Positions 1 to 6,826 of a stretch of 10,113 bases of DNA are shown here, piece after piece. Each line of letters begins with the position of its first letter. Position 1 is the stretch's first letter. Position numbers and translations under genes: made by a program. The stretch covers positions 1 to 10,113 of the forward strand of contig JAFCCZ010000033.1 in assembly GCA_017609945.1 (NCBI GenBank), read 5' to 3'. The stretch is from Candidatus Iainarchaeum sp. GTDB taxonomy: Archaea > Iainarchaeota > Iainarchaeia > Iainarchaeales > GCA-2688035. The notes under the pieces are model-generated. The model was not told where the DNA came from, did not search any database, and worked only from the letters and a program-made list of their open reading frames with translations.

Positions 1-465
1 CACGAGCACACTATTGCCGGAAAGGCGGTTGCTTTCAAGGAGGCGTTGGAGCCAAGTTTCAAGGATTACGCTGCTCAAATTGTGAAGAATGCAAAGGCAA
101 TGGCCGAAGAGTTAATGGCCCAGGGTTTAAGGCTTGTTACCGGAGGAACCGACAACCACTTAATGCTTGTGGACGTTTTCAAGAGCAAGAATTTGACAGG
201 CAAGAAGGCAGAACGCGCGCTTGAACTCGCGGGAATCTACTGCAACAAGAACACAATTCCCTTTGATGAGCGAAGTCCCTGGGATCCGTCAGGAATTAGG
301 ATTGGAACACCGGTTCTTACCACGCGCGGAATGAAGGAATCCGAAATGGAGGAGGTCGCAAACTTCATGGTCCAGGCTCTCAACAGTGCAAGCGAGGAGG
401 CAAAGCTCAAGGAAATTAAGGGCAAAGTTAAGGAATTTTGCAGCCAATTCCCTTTTTATAAATGA
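1..465 (+). CDS. glyA: Serine hydroxymethyltransferase, C-terminal part (5' end outside window)
   Basis: PLP enzyme of the cytoplasm that interconverts serine plus THF with glycine plus 5,10-methylene-THF. The frame is open from base 1 (it begins HEHTIAGKAVAFKEAL), so the start and the PLP-lysine region lie upstream of the window. The 154 visible residues match the family's C-terminal domain: HTIAGKAVA, then TGGTDNHLMLVDV, NKNTIPFDERSP, SGIRIGTPVLTTRGM, ending in FPFYK, close to the usual FPLY end. A TTG at 46 is not a real start because homology continues upstream of it. The gene stops with TGA at 463-465. folD lies directly downstream on the same strand, and the glycine cleavage operon converges from the other side, so its methylene-THF is shared with both. 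The sequence motifs resemble the bacterial/THF-type enzyme; assignment is very secure. Confidence 0.96.
   Translation, partial: HEHTIAGKAVAFKEALEPSFKDYAAQIVKNAKAMAEELMAQGLRLVTGGTDNHLMLVDVFKSKNLTGKKAERALELAGIYCNKNTIPFDERSPWDPSGIRIGTPVLTTRGMKESEMEEVANFMVQALNSASEEAKLKEIKGKVKEFCSQFPFYK
455..462 (+). promoter_or_regulatory. Archaeal TATA-box candidate for folD, inside the glyA end
   Basis: TTTATAAA lies about 25 nt upstream of the ATG at 483, the spacing expected for a leaderless archaeal transcript. No Shine-Dalgarno site precedes that ATG, which agrees with leaderless translation. The box overlaps the last codons of glyA, so folD could be transcribed independently of it. Confidence 0.5.
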
Positions 466-482
466 TTTTTCTTAATTCTTTC

Positions 483-1316
483 ATGCCTGCAAAGCTAATT
501 GACGGGAAAAAGCTCAGTGAGGAAATTCTAGCCAGGGCTGGGAAAAGGGTTTCCAAGCTAAAGCAGAAGCCTGTTCTTGCAGTTGTTCTGGTTGGGGAGA
601 GTCCCGCCTCACAGCTTTACGTTGAAAAGAAGAGGCAGGCCTGTGAGAAGGCCGGGCTGCGGTCAAAGCTTTACTCGTTCTCCGAAAGCGTCTCGCAGGA
701 GGAAGTAGTTGCCAAGGTGAAAGAGCTCAATGAGGACAACTCTGTTAACGGAATTCTTGTGCAGCTTCCCCTGCCCAAAAATCTTGACCGCAACACAGTC
801 CTTGAAGCGGTCTCCCCCGCAAAGGACGTTGACGGTTTTTCCGCTGAGAATTTGGGAAAGCTAGCGCTTGGGGTTGAGGACATGGTTTCCTGCACCGCTT
901 CCGGAATAATCAAAATGATTGAGTCAACAGGAACAGACCTCAAGGGAAAGAACTGCTGCATTGTGAACCACAGCATTGTGGTTGGCAGGCCGCTTGCCCA
1001 GCTTTTGCTGAACAGGAATGCAACCGTTTCAGTCTGCAACGAGTTCACGGAGAATCTTGCAGAATTCACAAAGAAGGCCGATGTTTTGATTACTGCGGCA
1101 GGGGTTCCTGGCTTGATTAAGGGAGAAATGGTTAAGGTCGGGGCAATTGTAATTGACGCCGGCATTGCAAGAAAGAACGGAAAGGTTTTTGGGGATGTTG
1201 AATTTGATTCAGTTAAAGAGATTGCCTCTGCAATCACCCCGGTTCCAGGCGGAGCAGGCCCAATGACAGTTGCCTGCCTGATTGAGAACACCGTGAAAGC
1301 GGCAGAAAATCAGTGA
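483..1316 (+). CDS. folD: Methylene-THF dehydrogenase / methenyl-THF cyclohydrolase FolD
   Basis: Bifunctional cytoplasmic enzyme: NAD(P)-dependent oxidation of 5,10-methylene-THF, then hydrolysis to 10-formyl-THF. At 277 aa it has the normal family length. Visible motifs are SQLYVEKKRQAC (residues 44-54, Y46 and the catalytic-type K50), QLPLP (94-98), PAKDVDGF (112-119), the nucleotide-binding stretch IVNHSIVVGRP (160-170) and TPVPGGAGPMT (252-262). Three positions vary from the common form: NHS for GRS in the nucleotide site, CTASG for CTPxG (138-141), and CNEFTENL for CHSxTxNL. These may affect cofactor preference but do not suggest loss of function. I chose ATG 483 because MPAKLIDGKK is the usual N-terminus and a TATA-like box sits 25 nt upstream. 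The alternative ATG at 462 would add seven residues and overlap the glyA stop as ATGA. The 3' end overlaps the convergent 189-aa gene by 7 nt. Confidence 0.96.
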   Translation: MPAKLIDGKKLSEEILARAGKRVSKLKQKPVLAVVLVGESPASQLYVEKKRQACEKAGLRSKLYSFSESVSQEEVVAKVKELNEDNSVNGILVQLPLPKNLDRNTVLEAVSPAKDVDGFSAENLGKLALGVEDMVSCTASGIIKMIESTGTDLKGKNCCIVNHSIVVGRPLAQLLLNRNATVSVCNEFTENLAEFTKKADVLITAAGVPGLIKGEMVKVGAIVIDAGIARKNGKVFGDVEFDSVKEIASAITPVPGGAGPMTVACLIENTVKAAENQ

Positions 1317-1879
1317 GTCGCATCTGAAATTGCTTTCTCTACCGCGGTTTTAATTCTTTTTTCAAGCCCGGCTAGATCTGCTTTTGCTTTGTTCATAATC
1401 GGGGTAAGCCTTTTTCTATACTTGGACTCTGCTCTTGCCAGTTCAGTTCTTTCAAATTTTCTTATCTCCCTTTTCTGAGTTTGCATTTCAACAAGGCCTT
1501 TTGGGAGCCCTAGTTCGGTTTCAATCTCGTTGACTCGTACTTTTAAAAACCTTGATTGCATTTTTATCTGCATTACATTTATTGCATGCGCCAAATCTGC
1601 TCCAGTTAATTTCATTTTTTCAGGCAACAAAGCCAGATATGCGTCCGTCGTTGTGGCGTTTCTCAATTTAATGGTCTCTTTTGCAAACGCCCGCAAAAAC
1701 CTTGAAAGGTCTTTCTCGCTTTTCAAATACCTTCTCTTTATCCTGTTCCAGTCAAGGCGGTATTCCAAATGCCTTCCCCTTGTATGCTCGCGCTTTATGG
1801 ACTCCAGATCATAGTTTAGATTTCTCCAGTTTCTCAGGCGCCTGACTGGCCAGGTTAATCCAGAAATAATTCTCCCCAT
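1310..1879 (-). CDS. Unidentified basic, mostly helical protein (189 aa)
   Basis: I do not recognise the family. The protein is rich in Lys, Arg and Glu and poor in Gly and Pro. It looks mainly alpha-helical, with a likely coiled coil over the last 60 or so residues (around QTQKREIRKFERTELARAES). The N-terminal stretch MGRIISGLTWPVRRLRNW could be an amphipathic membrane-touching helix, but no full transmembrane segment is visible. The frame can be extended to a TTG at 1942, which would overlap lplA by 32 nt. I prefer ATG 1879 because an AT-rich box lies about 26 nt upstream. It is the last gene of the minus-strand cluster and ends in TGA, tail to tail with folD. The DNA appears more AT-rich than that of neighbouring metabolic genes, so a role in lipoylation should not be assumed from position alone. 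Confidence 0.72.
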   Translation of the reverse strand: MGRIISGLTWPVRRLRNWRNLNYDLESIKREHTRGRHLEYRLDWNRIKRRYLKSEKDLSRFLRAFAKETIKLRNATTTDAYLALLPEKMKLTGADLAHAINVMQIKMQSRFLKVRVNEIETELGLPKGLVEMQTQKREIRKFERTELARAESKYRKRLTPIMNKAKADLAGLEKRIKTAVEKAISDATH

Positions 1880-1901
1880 AAAAAGAAATAGTTCTCCGAA
1901 A

Positions 1902-1909
1902 CTTTTAAT
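1902..1909 (-). promoter_or_regulatory. Possible TATA box for the 189-aa gene, overlapping the lplA end
   Basis: On the minus strand, AATTAAAAG sits just past the lplA TAG stop and about 26 nt before ATG 1879. This suits a leaderless transcript separate from the operon. AT-rich hexamers are common by chance, so this is only moderately supported. Confidence 0.35.
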
Positions 1910-1910
1910 T

Positions 1911-2666
1911 CTATCGTTTGAAGTTCCAGTCCCTTTCGGCAAACTTCCCGCGCAAGCTCTCAGCCAGCTTTTTCTCTTCAGTGGTTAATTCGCCGAGAAC
2001 GAGTTTTGCGCCAAAGGTTTTCTCGAACCCTTTCTGCATTGCGTTTGCCACATCAAGGAAACTGTGCTCTCTCATGGTTTCCAGCTCAAGCGAGGTAACC
2101 CTTTTCTTAACGCTCTGCACAATTTTTCCCCTCATCTTCTCATCAGGGACTTTTAGCAATGAAAACATCTTGTCAACGCTTACCTCAAGAAGGAGCGTGC
2201 CGTGCTGCAGTACATTTCCCCCCCTCCGCGTCTGCGCATTGCCACTAATCTTTTTCCCGTTCACAATGATATCGTTTAAGGGAACAAAACCGCCCTTAAC
2301 CCTAAGCTCTTCCAAGCCGTTTACTATCCCTGAGCAGATCTTGCTGTAGCTTTCAAGAACGTTTTTTGGAACAATCTTGCTTTCCTCACTGCACACAAAG
2401 CTGTAGGTTAACTCGTGTTCGTGGAAAACGGCTCCGCCGCCGGTAATTCTTCTCACAACGTCCACGTCAAGCTCCTGAGAGCGCTGCAGGTCAACTTCTT
2501 CCTCAATACCTTGAAAATAGCCAATGCTGATTGCGTGCGGTTTCCACGCGTAAAACCTTACAGTGGGCAAATCCCCTTTCTTGTGAAGCTGCATTACTGC
2601 TTCATCAATTGCCATGTTGGTGAATGCATCGGAGAAACCTGTTTCAAGAAGCCTGAATTCGGTCAT
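1911..2666 (-). CDS. lplA: Lipoate-protein ligase, catalytic subunit (LplA large domain)
   Basis: Activates lipoate (or octanoate) with ATP and transfers it to the lysine of lipoyl domains, here most likely GcvH. Motifs of the BPL/LPL catalytic fold: NMAIDEAV (17-24), RRITGGGAVFHE (72-83, the acyl-adenylate loop), NDIIVNGKKISGNAQ (131-145, with K139 in the position of the substrate-binding lysine) and LQHGTLLL (153-160). At 251 aa it lacks the C-terminal accessory domain of E. coli LplA; that domain is encoded just upstream as a separate gene, as in the two-part LplA/LplB of Thermoplasma acidophilum. The start ATG overlaps the lplB stop as ATGA, indicating translational coupling. An octanoyltransferase of the LipM type is the main alternative, but the adjacent accessory domain favours a ligase. 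Confidence 0.9.
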   Translation of the reverse strand: MTEFRLLETGFSDAFTNMAIDEAVMQLHKKGDLPTVRFYAWKPHAISIGYFQGIEEEVDLQRSQELDVDVVRRITGGGAVFHEHELTYSFVCSEESKIVPKNVLESYSKICSGIVNGLEELRVKGGFVPLNDIIVNGKKISGNAQTRRGGNVLQHGTLLLEVSVDKMFSLLKVPDEKMRGKIVQSVKKRVTSLELETMREHSFLDVANAMQKGFEKTFGAKLVLGELTTEEKKLAESLRGKFAERDWNFKR

Positions 2667-2947
2667 TTTGCATTCCCCGCAGCCATTTTTACCGCCTCAA
2701 AGACAGCATTGCTGTCAAGCCCAAACATTTCAATTGAGTTTTCCCCCACTGCCTTCCTCACAGCCTCAACAATGCCCTTGTTAACTGCCAGGCCAAGCAA
2801 GGCCTGTTCAATTTTTTCAATTCCTTCCTCAGGGTGCATGAAGAAATCGCCCCTGATCTGGATTGCTGAAATCTTTTTACCTTTCAGCTCAAGGCTTAGC
2901 CTCAAAAGCTTTCCCTCCGGAACCTTATAAATTGCGTTTCCCTTCAA
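2663..2947 (-). CDS. lplB: Lipoate-protein ligase accessory domain protein (LplB type)
   Basis: This 94-aa protein matches the stand-alone C-terminal domain of lipoate ligase: YKVPEGKLLRLSLELKGKKI, then GDFFMHPEEGIEKIEQALLG, a pattern typical of that domain. In Thermoplasma the separate LplB is needed by LplA for the adenylation step; the same is inferred here. The start is most likely TTG at 2947, because AGGTGA (2958-2953) lies 5 nt upstream, a near-perfect archaeal ribosome-binding site. A GTG at 2956 would sit inside that site and add three residues. The gene overlaps the end of lipA by 23 nt and lplA by 4 nt (ATGA). Gene order is accessory subunit first, catalytic subunit second. Confidence 0.85.
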   Translation of the reverse strand: MKGNAIYKVPEGKLLRLSLELKGKKISAIQIRGDFFMHPEEGIEKIEQALLGLAVNKGIVEAVRKAVGENSIEMFGLDSNAVFEAVKMAAGNAK

Positions 2948-3794
2948 AAAACTCACCTGCTTTAAAACTGCTTCTCACAAGCGGCCCTGAGGCCACAAAC
3001 CCAAACCCCTTTTCAAGCCCGGCTTTTTTTAACCCCTCAAAAACCTCCGGTTTAATATATTCGTGGACCGGAAGGTTTTTCTTTGAAGCCTGAAGGTACT
3101 GTCCAATGGTTAAAAAATCGCATCCAACTTCCCCCAAATCGTCCATTGCCTGCAAAACCTCCTCCACTGTTTCTCCCAGGCCCAGCATTATACTGCTCTT
3201 GGTTTTAATTTTCGGATCAAGAACCTTAATATTATGTAGAAGTTGAAGGCTTTGTTCGTAGCTTGCTCTTGAATCCCTTACAGTCCTCTGCAGCCTCTCA
3301 ACAACCTCAATATTGTGCCCGATTACATCAGGTTTAGCCTGCACAATCTCTTCCAGACAATCTTTCCTTCCCTGGAAATCGGGGATCAGTGCTTCAACTC
3401 TTATGCCACTCTTCTTTACCGCCTTAATGCATTCTGCAAAGTGTCTTGCCCCCAAGTCATCCAAATCATCCCTGTCAACAGAGGTAAGCACAACATATTT
3501 CAATGCCATTTCCTTTGCGGCCAGTGCAAGCTTCTCAGGCTCTCTTGAATCAAGCTCTTGTCCTTTTTTTCCGCTCTGCACCGCGCAAAAAAGGCAGTTG
3601 CGCGTGCAAATATTGCCCATTAGAATAAAGGTTGCTGTTCCGCTCTTCCAGCACTCGCCCCTGTTAGGGCACTTTGCCTCCTCACAAACAGTATTCAGTG
3701 TGCTGTTTCTTAGCTGCGAAACAACCGCGGCGCTTTTTCCGCCAGATAAAATTTCTGACTTAAGCCATAAGGGTTTTCTCAGTGTTTTCTCCAT
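2925..3794 (-). CDS. lipA: Lipoyl synthase LipA (radical SAM)
   Basis: Inserts two sulfurs into a protein-bound octanoyl chain to make lipoyl, using two [4Fe-4S] clusters. All ligands are visible: the auxiliary cluster as CEEAKCPNRGEC (C37, C42, C48), the radical SAM cluster as CTRNCLFC (C63, C67, C70), and the C-terminal RSS motif (R274-S275-S276, followed by F instead of the common Y). TSVDRDDLDDLGARHF and the later GLGETVEEV and GQYLQ segments are also family-typical. The 289-aa length is normal. The ATG start gives the usual RKPxWLK N-terminus and overlaps the gcvPB end by 16 nt, so the genes are co-transcribed. This is canonical LipA, not the two-protein LipS1/LipS2 lipoyl synthase known from some archaea. 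Confidence 0.96.
   Translation of the reverse strand: MEKTLRKPLWLKSEILSGGKSAAVVSQLRNSTLNTVCEEAKCPNRGECWKSGTATFILMGNICTRNCLFCAVQSGKKGQELDSREPEKLALAAKEMALKYVVLTSVDRDDLDDLGARHFAECIKAVKKSGIRVEALIPDFQGRKDCLEEIVQAKPDVIGHNIEVVERLQRTVRDSRASYEQSLQLLHNIKVLDPKIKTKSSIMLGLGETVEEVLQAMDDLGEVGCDFLTIGQYLQASKKNLPVHEYIKPEVFEGLKKAGLEKGFGFVASGPLVRSSFKAGEFFEGKRNL
2953..2958 (-). promoter_or_regulatory. Ribosome-binding site deciding the lplB TTG start
   Basis: AGGTGA on the minus strand, 5 nt before TTG 2947 and located within the lipA coding sequence. It complements the usual archaeal 16S 3' end and argues for TTG 2947 over the GTG at 2956. Confidence 0.6.
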
Positions 3795-5113
3795 CTCAAA
3801 TCAGGCTCCCTTGCTGCCTTCACCGCATCAAGTCTTTTCACTGGCATTGAGTGAGGTGCCCCCCTAACAATTTCAGGATTTTCCTCTGCCTCTTTTCTGA
3901 TCTTAATCATTGCCTCGGCAAACCTGTCCAGCGTTTCCTTGCTCTCTGTTTCGGTTGGCTCAATCATTATTGCCCCCTTTACAATCAGCGGGAAGTAAAC
4001 TGTTGGCGGGTGAAAGCCGTAATCTATCAGCCTCTTTGCAACGTCATTTGTTGTCACCCCGTTCGGAAGCCCTTCATCTGATAAGACAAACTCGTGCTGG
4101 CAGACCCTGTCAAACGGAAGCTTGAAATGCCCTTTCAGCTTTTCCTTCAGGTAATTTGCGTTCAGTACCGCAATTTCTGCAACTTCCCTGCATCCCGGAG
4201 CGCCAATTGCCTTCAGGTAAGTGAAGGCCTTAACCATTACCCCGAAGTTTCCGTAGAACGAGCGAACTTTGCCCACGCTGCTCCCGCCGACTTCTCCAAA
4301 TTTATATTTCTCCTTCTCTTTCTCAACCAATGGCCCTGGCAAAAATTCAACAAGCTTCTTTACCACCCCAAGCGGACCGCCTCCCGGCCCCCCTCCACCG
4401 TGCGGGGTTGAAAAGGTCTTGTGAAGATTCAGATGCATTACGTCAATCCCAAGCTCTTTCGGCCTGCAGATTCCCAGCATTGCGTTCATGTTCGCCCCGT
4501 CGCCGTACACAAGGCCCCCTTTCCCGTGCACAATTTCACAAACCTGTTCAATGTTGCTGTCAAACAACCCAAGAGTGTTGGGATTTGTACTCATTATCCC
4601 TGCAACGTCCTTTTCCATCTTTTTCTTCAAATCATCCAAATCAATGTTTCCCTCTGAATCAGATTTCACTTCAACGGCCTCAAAGCCGCACATTGAAACG
4701 CTTGCAGGGTTTGTTCCGTGTGCCGAATCGGGTACAAGAATCTTTGTTCTCTTCTCGCCCTTCTTCTTAAAATAGGCTTGAATTATCATCATGCCTGTCA
4801 GTTCGCCGTGCGCCCCTGCCGCCGGTTGCAGGCTAAACCTTTCAAAACCGCATATCTCGCAAAGCATTTTCTCCAGTTCAAACATCAGCTGTAGTGCGCC
4901 CTGCACTGTGGATTCCGGTTGAAGCGGGTGGATTAGCGAAAAGCCCTCAAGCTTTGCCATTTCCTCGTTTACCTTTGGGTTGTATTTCATTGTGCAGCTT
5001 CCCAGCGGATAAAATCCGAGATCTACTCCAAAGTTGCGCCTGCTTAGCCAAGTGTAGTGCCTTATCACTTCAACCTCGCTCAAATTCATTCCCTTTTCAA
5101 ACACAAGCTTCAA
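3779..5113 (-). CDS. gcvPB: Glycine dehydrogenase (decarboxylating) subunit 2
   Basis: PLP-binding half of the P-protein. With GcvPA it decarboxylates glycine and loads aminomethyl onto lipoyl-GcvH. Motifs: RHYTWLSRRNFGVDLGFYPL (18-37), GSCTMKYNP (38-46), DSAHGTNPAS (129-138), DGANMNA (205-211), and HLNLHKTFSTPHGGGGPGGG with PLP lysine K232. The N-terminus is short: after MKLVFEKG it goes almost straight to LSEVEVIRHYT, whereas most homologues have roughly 40-45 extra residues (PGR...LP...) between these points. Total length is 444 aa against about 480-510. The start is TTG at 5113, overlapping the gcvPA stop (TTGA), with GGAGG at 5125-5121 7 nt upstream. An internal ATG at M9 is a less likely start. 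Confidence 0.95.
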   Translation of the reverse strand: MKLVFEKGMNLSEVEVIRHYTWLSRRNFGVDLGFYPLGSCTMKYNPKVNEEMAKLEGFSLIHPLQPESTVQGALQLMFELEKMLCEICGFERFSLQPAAGAHGELTGMMIIQAYFKKKGEKRTKILVPDSAHGTNPASVSMCGFEAVEVKSDSEGNIDLDDLKKKMEKDVAGIMSTNPNTLGLFDSNIEQVCEIVHGKGGLVYGDGANMNAMLGICRPKELGIDVMHLNLHKTFSTPHGGGGPGGGPLGVVKKLVEFLPGPLVEKEKEKYKFGEVGGSSVGKVRSFYGNFGVMVKAFTYLKAIGAPGCREVAEIAVLNANYLKEKLKGHFKLPFDRVCQHEFVLSDEGLPNGVTTNDVAKRLIDYGFHPPTVYFPLIVKGAIMIEPTETESKETLDRFAEAMIKIRKEAEENPEIVRGAPHSMPVKRLDAVKAAREPDLRWRKH

Positions 5114-6426
5114 AGCAATTCCTCCAATTCTGAAACCAGTGCATCAATTTCTTCCCTTGAATTCATTTCGGTTACCGCCAAAAGTACGCAGTCCCTCATT
5201 TCAGAAAACTCCAGCTCCAAAGGGTATCCAAAAACAATCTCTTTTTCCGAAAGCGCAGCATGCATTTCCCTCATTCCCTGCTTTTTTGCAACGAACTCGT
5301 TGAAGAAACTGTCTCCAAACGGCAACTCAAACCCTAACCCTTCAAGCTTCTCACTCAAATACTTTGCATTTTCCCTGTTCTGCCCCGCAATCTCCTTCAA
5401 GCCCTTCTCTCCCAAAGTTGAAAGGTAAATGGTTGATGCCAAAACGCAGAGCGCCTGATTGCTGCAGATATTGCTCCCTGCCTTTTCTCTGCGAATGTGC
5501 TGCTCCCTTGCCTGCAGCGTCAAAATAAATCCTTCCTTTCCCTCAATATCCTGGGTTTTTCCAACAAGCCTTCCTGGAATCTGCCTTACAAAGTCCTGCT
5601 TGCACGCAATCACCCCGGCGTGCGGTCCGCCAAAGCTCATTGCGTTTCCAAAGCTCTGGGCTTCCAGTGCAACTATGTCAGCATTGTACTCAGACGGCTT
5701 CTCGCAAAAGGCCAGTGACAGCGCTTCTGCAATTGCAACAACCAAAAGCGCTTTCTTCTCGTGCAGTTTCCCCGCGATTCCTTTAAGATCTTCCACTCGC
5801 CCAAAGAAATCCGGCTGCTGAACAATTAGGCAGGAAACGTCCTCATCCAAATCCTTTTCCAACTCTTCAATCGCTATCTCTTTCAGCTCAACAGAGTTTG
5901 CTCCAGCATAGGTCCTCAGAACTTTCAGGTATTCCGGGTTAAGGCCCTTTGAAACAAGCGCCTTCTTCCTGTGCCTTGCACTGCCCGCCATAAGCATTGC
6001 CTCGGCGCAGGCCGTTGCCCCGTCGTAGACGCTTGCGTTAGCCAGATCCATCCCGGTGAGAATGCAAACCCAGCTTTGCCACTCGTAAATTGCCTGAAGC
6101 ATTCCCTGGCTTATTTCCGCCTGGTAAGGGGTGTAAGCGGTGTAGAACTCGCTCCTGCCGGTAATCGCGGGAACGGTTGCGGGAATAAAGTGGTTGTAGC
6201 AGCCTGCTCCAAGGAACAGCGAAAGCTGTTTTGCGCTCCTGTTCTTTGCGGCAAGGCCCTCAATTTCGCGCCGCAGCTCCAGTTCACTCAACGGCTCCCC
6301 TATCTTAAGCTTGTCTTTTACTCTGACTTTTTCAGGAACATCCTTAAATAGCTCCCCAATTGAGGCAACTCCTGCCTCTTTCAGCATTTCGCTTTTTTCC
6401 TTTTCGCTGTGGGGAACAAATCTCAT
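5110..6426 (-). CDS. gcvPA: Glycine dehydrogenase (decarboxylating) subunit 1
   Basis: N-terminal half of the two-subunit P-protein and partner of GcvPB. Family signatures include MRFVPHSEKEKSEML at the N-terminus, LGAGCYNHFIPATVPAITGR, FYTAYTPYQAEISQG, LTGMDLANASVYDGATACAEA, and ALEAQSFGNAMSFGGPHAG further on. The length of 438 aa is typical. ATG 6426 is chosen because MR(F/Y)(V/I)PH is the conserved start and a purine-rich GGCGGG precedes it by 4 nt. A TTG at 6444 would add six residues and overlap gcvH. The stop is TGA, overlapping the gcvPB TTG. It lies 10 nt downstream of gcvH, so co-transcription is near certain. Confidence 0.95.
   Translation of the reverse strand: MRFVPHSEKEKSEMLKEAGVASIGELFKDVPEKVRVKDKLKIGEPLSELELRREIEGLAAKNRSAKQLSLFLGAGCYNHFIPATVPAITGRSEFYTAYTPYQAEISQGMLQAIYEWQSWVCILTGMDLANASVYDGATACAEAMLMAGSARHRKKALVSKGLNPEYLKVLRTYAGANSVELKEIAIEELEKDLDEDVSCLIVQQPDFFGRVEDLKGIAGKLHEKKALLVVAIAEALSLAFCEKPSEYNADIVALEAQSFGNAMSFGGPHAGVIACKQDFVRQIPGRLVGKTQDIEGKEGFILTLQAREQHIRREKAGSNICSNQALCVLASTIYLSTLGEKGLKEIAGQNRENAKYLSEKLEGLGFELPFGDSFFNEFVAKKQGMREMHAALSEKEIVFGYPLELEFSEMRDCVLLAVTEMNSREEIDALVSELEELL
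5121..5125 (-). promoter_or_regulatory. Strong ribosome-binding site deciding the gcvPB TTG start
   Basis: GGAGG on the minus strand lies 7 nt before TTG 5113, inside the end of gcvPA. It supports the TTG rather than the downstream ATG as initiation codon. Confidence 0.6.
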
Positions 6427-6436
6427 TTTTCCCGCC

Positions 6437-6820
6437 TTACTCAAGTCCCTTTACAAATTCGCCGTACTCTTCAGCACTAATTAGCGAGTCAATTTCCTGG
6501 GGATTGCTCATTTTTATCTTTGCAATCCATGTTTCAAACGGGCTTTCGTTTAGCTTGCCTGGGTTCTGCTCAAGTTCCTTGTTCACTTCAACCACCTCTC
6601 CGCCAACCGGTGAGAAAACATCGCTCACGCTCTTAACGCTTTCAACAACGCAGAGCTGCTTTCCAGCTTCGGCTTGCTTTCCAACCTCCGGAAGCTCTAC
6701 AAAAACAATGTCTGTCAAAGTGTGCTGTGCAAAATCAGTAATTCCAACTACCGCAATCTCGCCTTCAACCCTGCACCATTCGTGTTTCTTGCTGTATTTT
6801 CTGTCACTCGGGTTTAGCAT
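6437..6820 (-). CDS. gcvH: Glycine cleavage system H protein
   Basis: Lipoyl carrier that shuttles the aminomethyl group from P-protein to T-protein and is reoxidised by the L-protein. The 127-aa length is normal. HEW (13-15), GITDFAQHTLTDIVFVELPE (26-45) and the lipoylation motif ESVKSVSD with K63 are all present, followed by GGEVVEVN and LNESPFETWIAKIK. It is the expected acceptor for the lipoate ligase and LipA encoded downstream. The start ATG is 6 nt past the stop of the 93-aa gene. GAAGG at the end of that gene, about 9 nt upstream, is a plausible ribosome-binding site. Confidence 0.97.
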   Translation of the reverse strand: MLNPSDRKYSKKHEWCRVEGEIAVVGITDFAQHTLTDIVFVELPEVGKQAEAGKQLCVVESVKSVSDVFSPVGGEVVEVNKELEQNPGKLNESPFETWIAKIKMSNPQEIDSLISAEEYGEFVKGLE

Positions 6821-6826
6821 TTCACA

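Noticed and set aside
671..1291. Long minus-strand open frame (206 aa) opposite folD
   Set aside because: It is fully antisense to a FolD with all family motifs, its product is Ser/Thr/Pro-rich without recognisable domains, and it has no promoter or ribosome-binding site that I can see.
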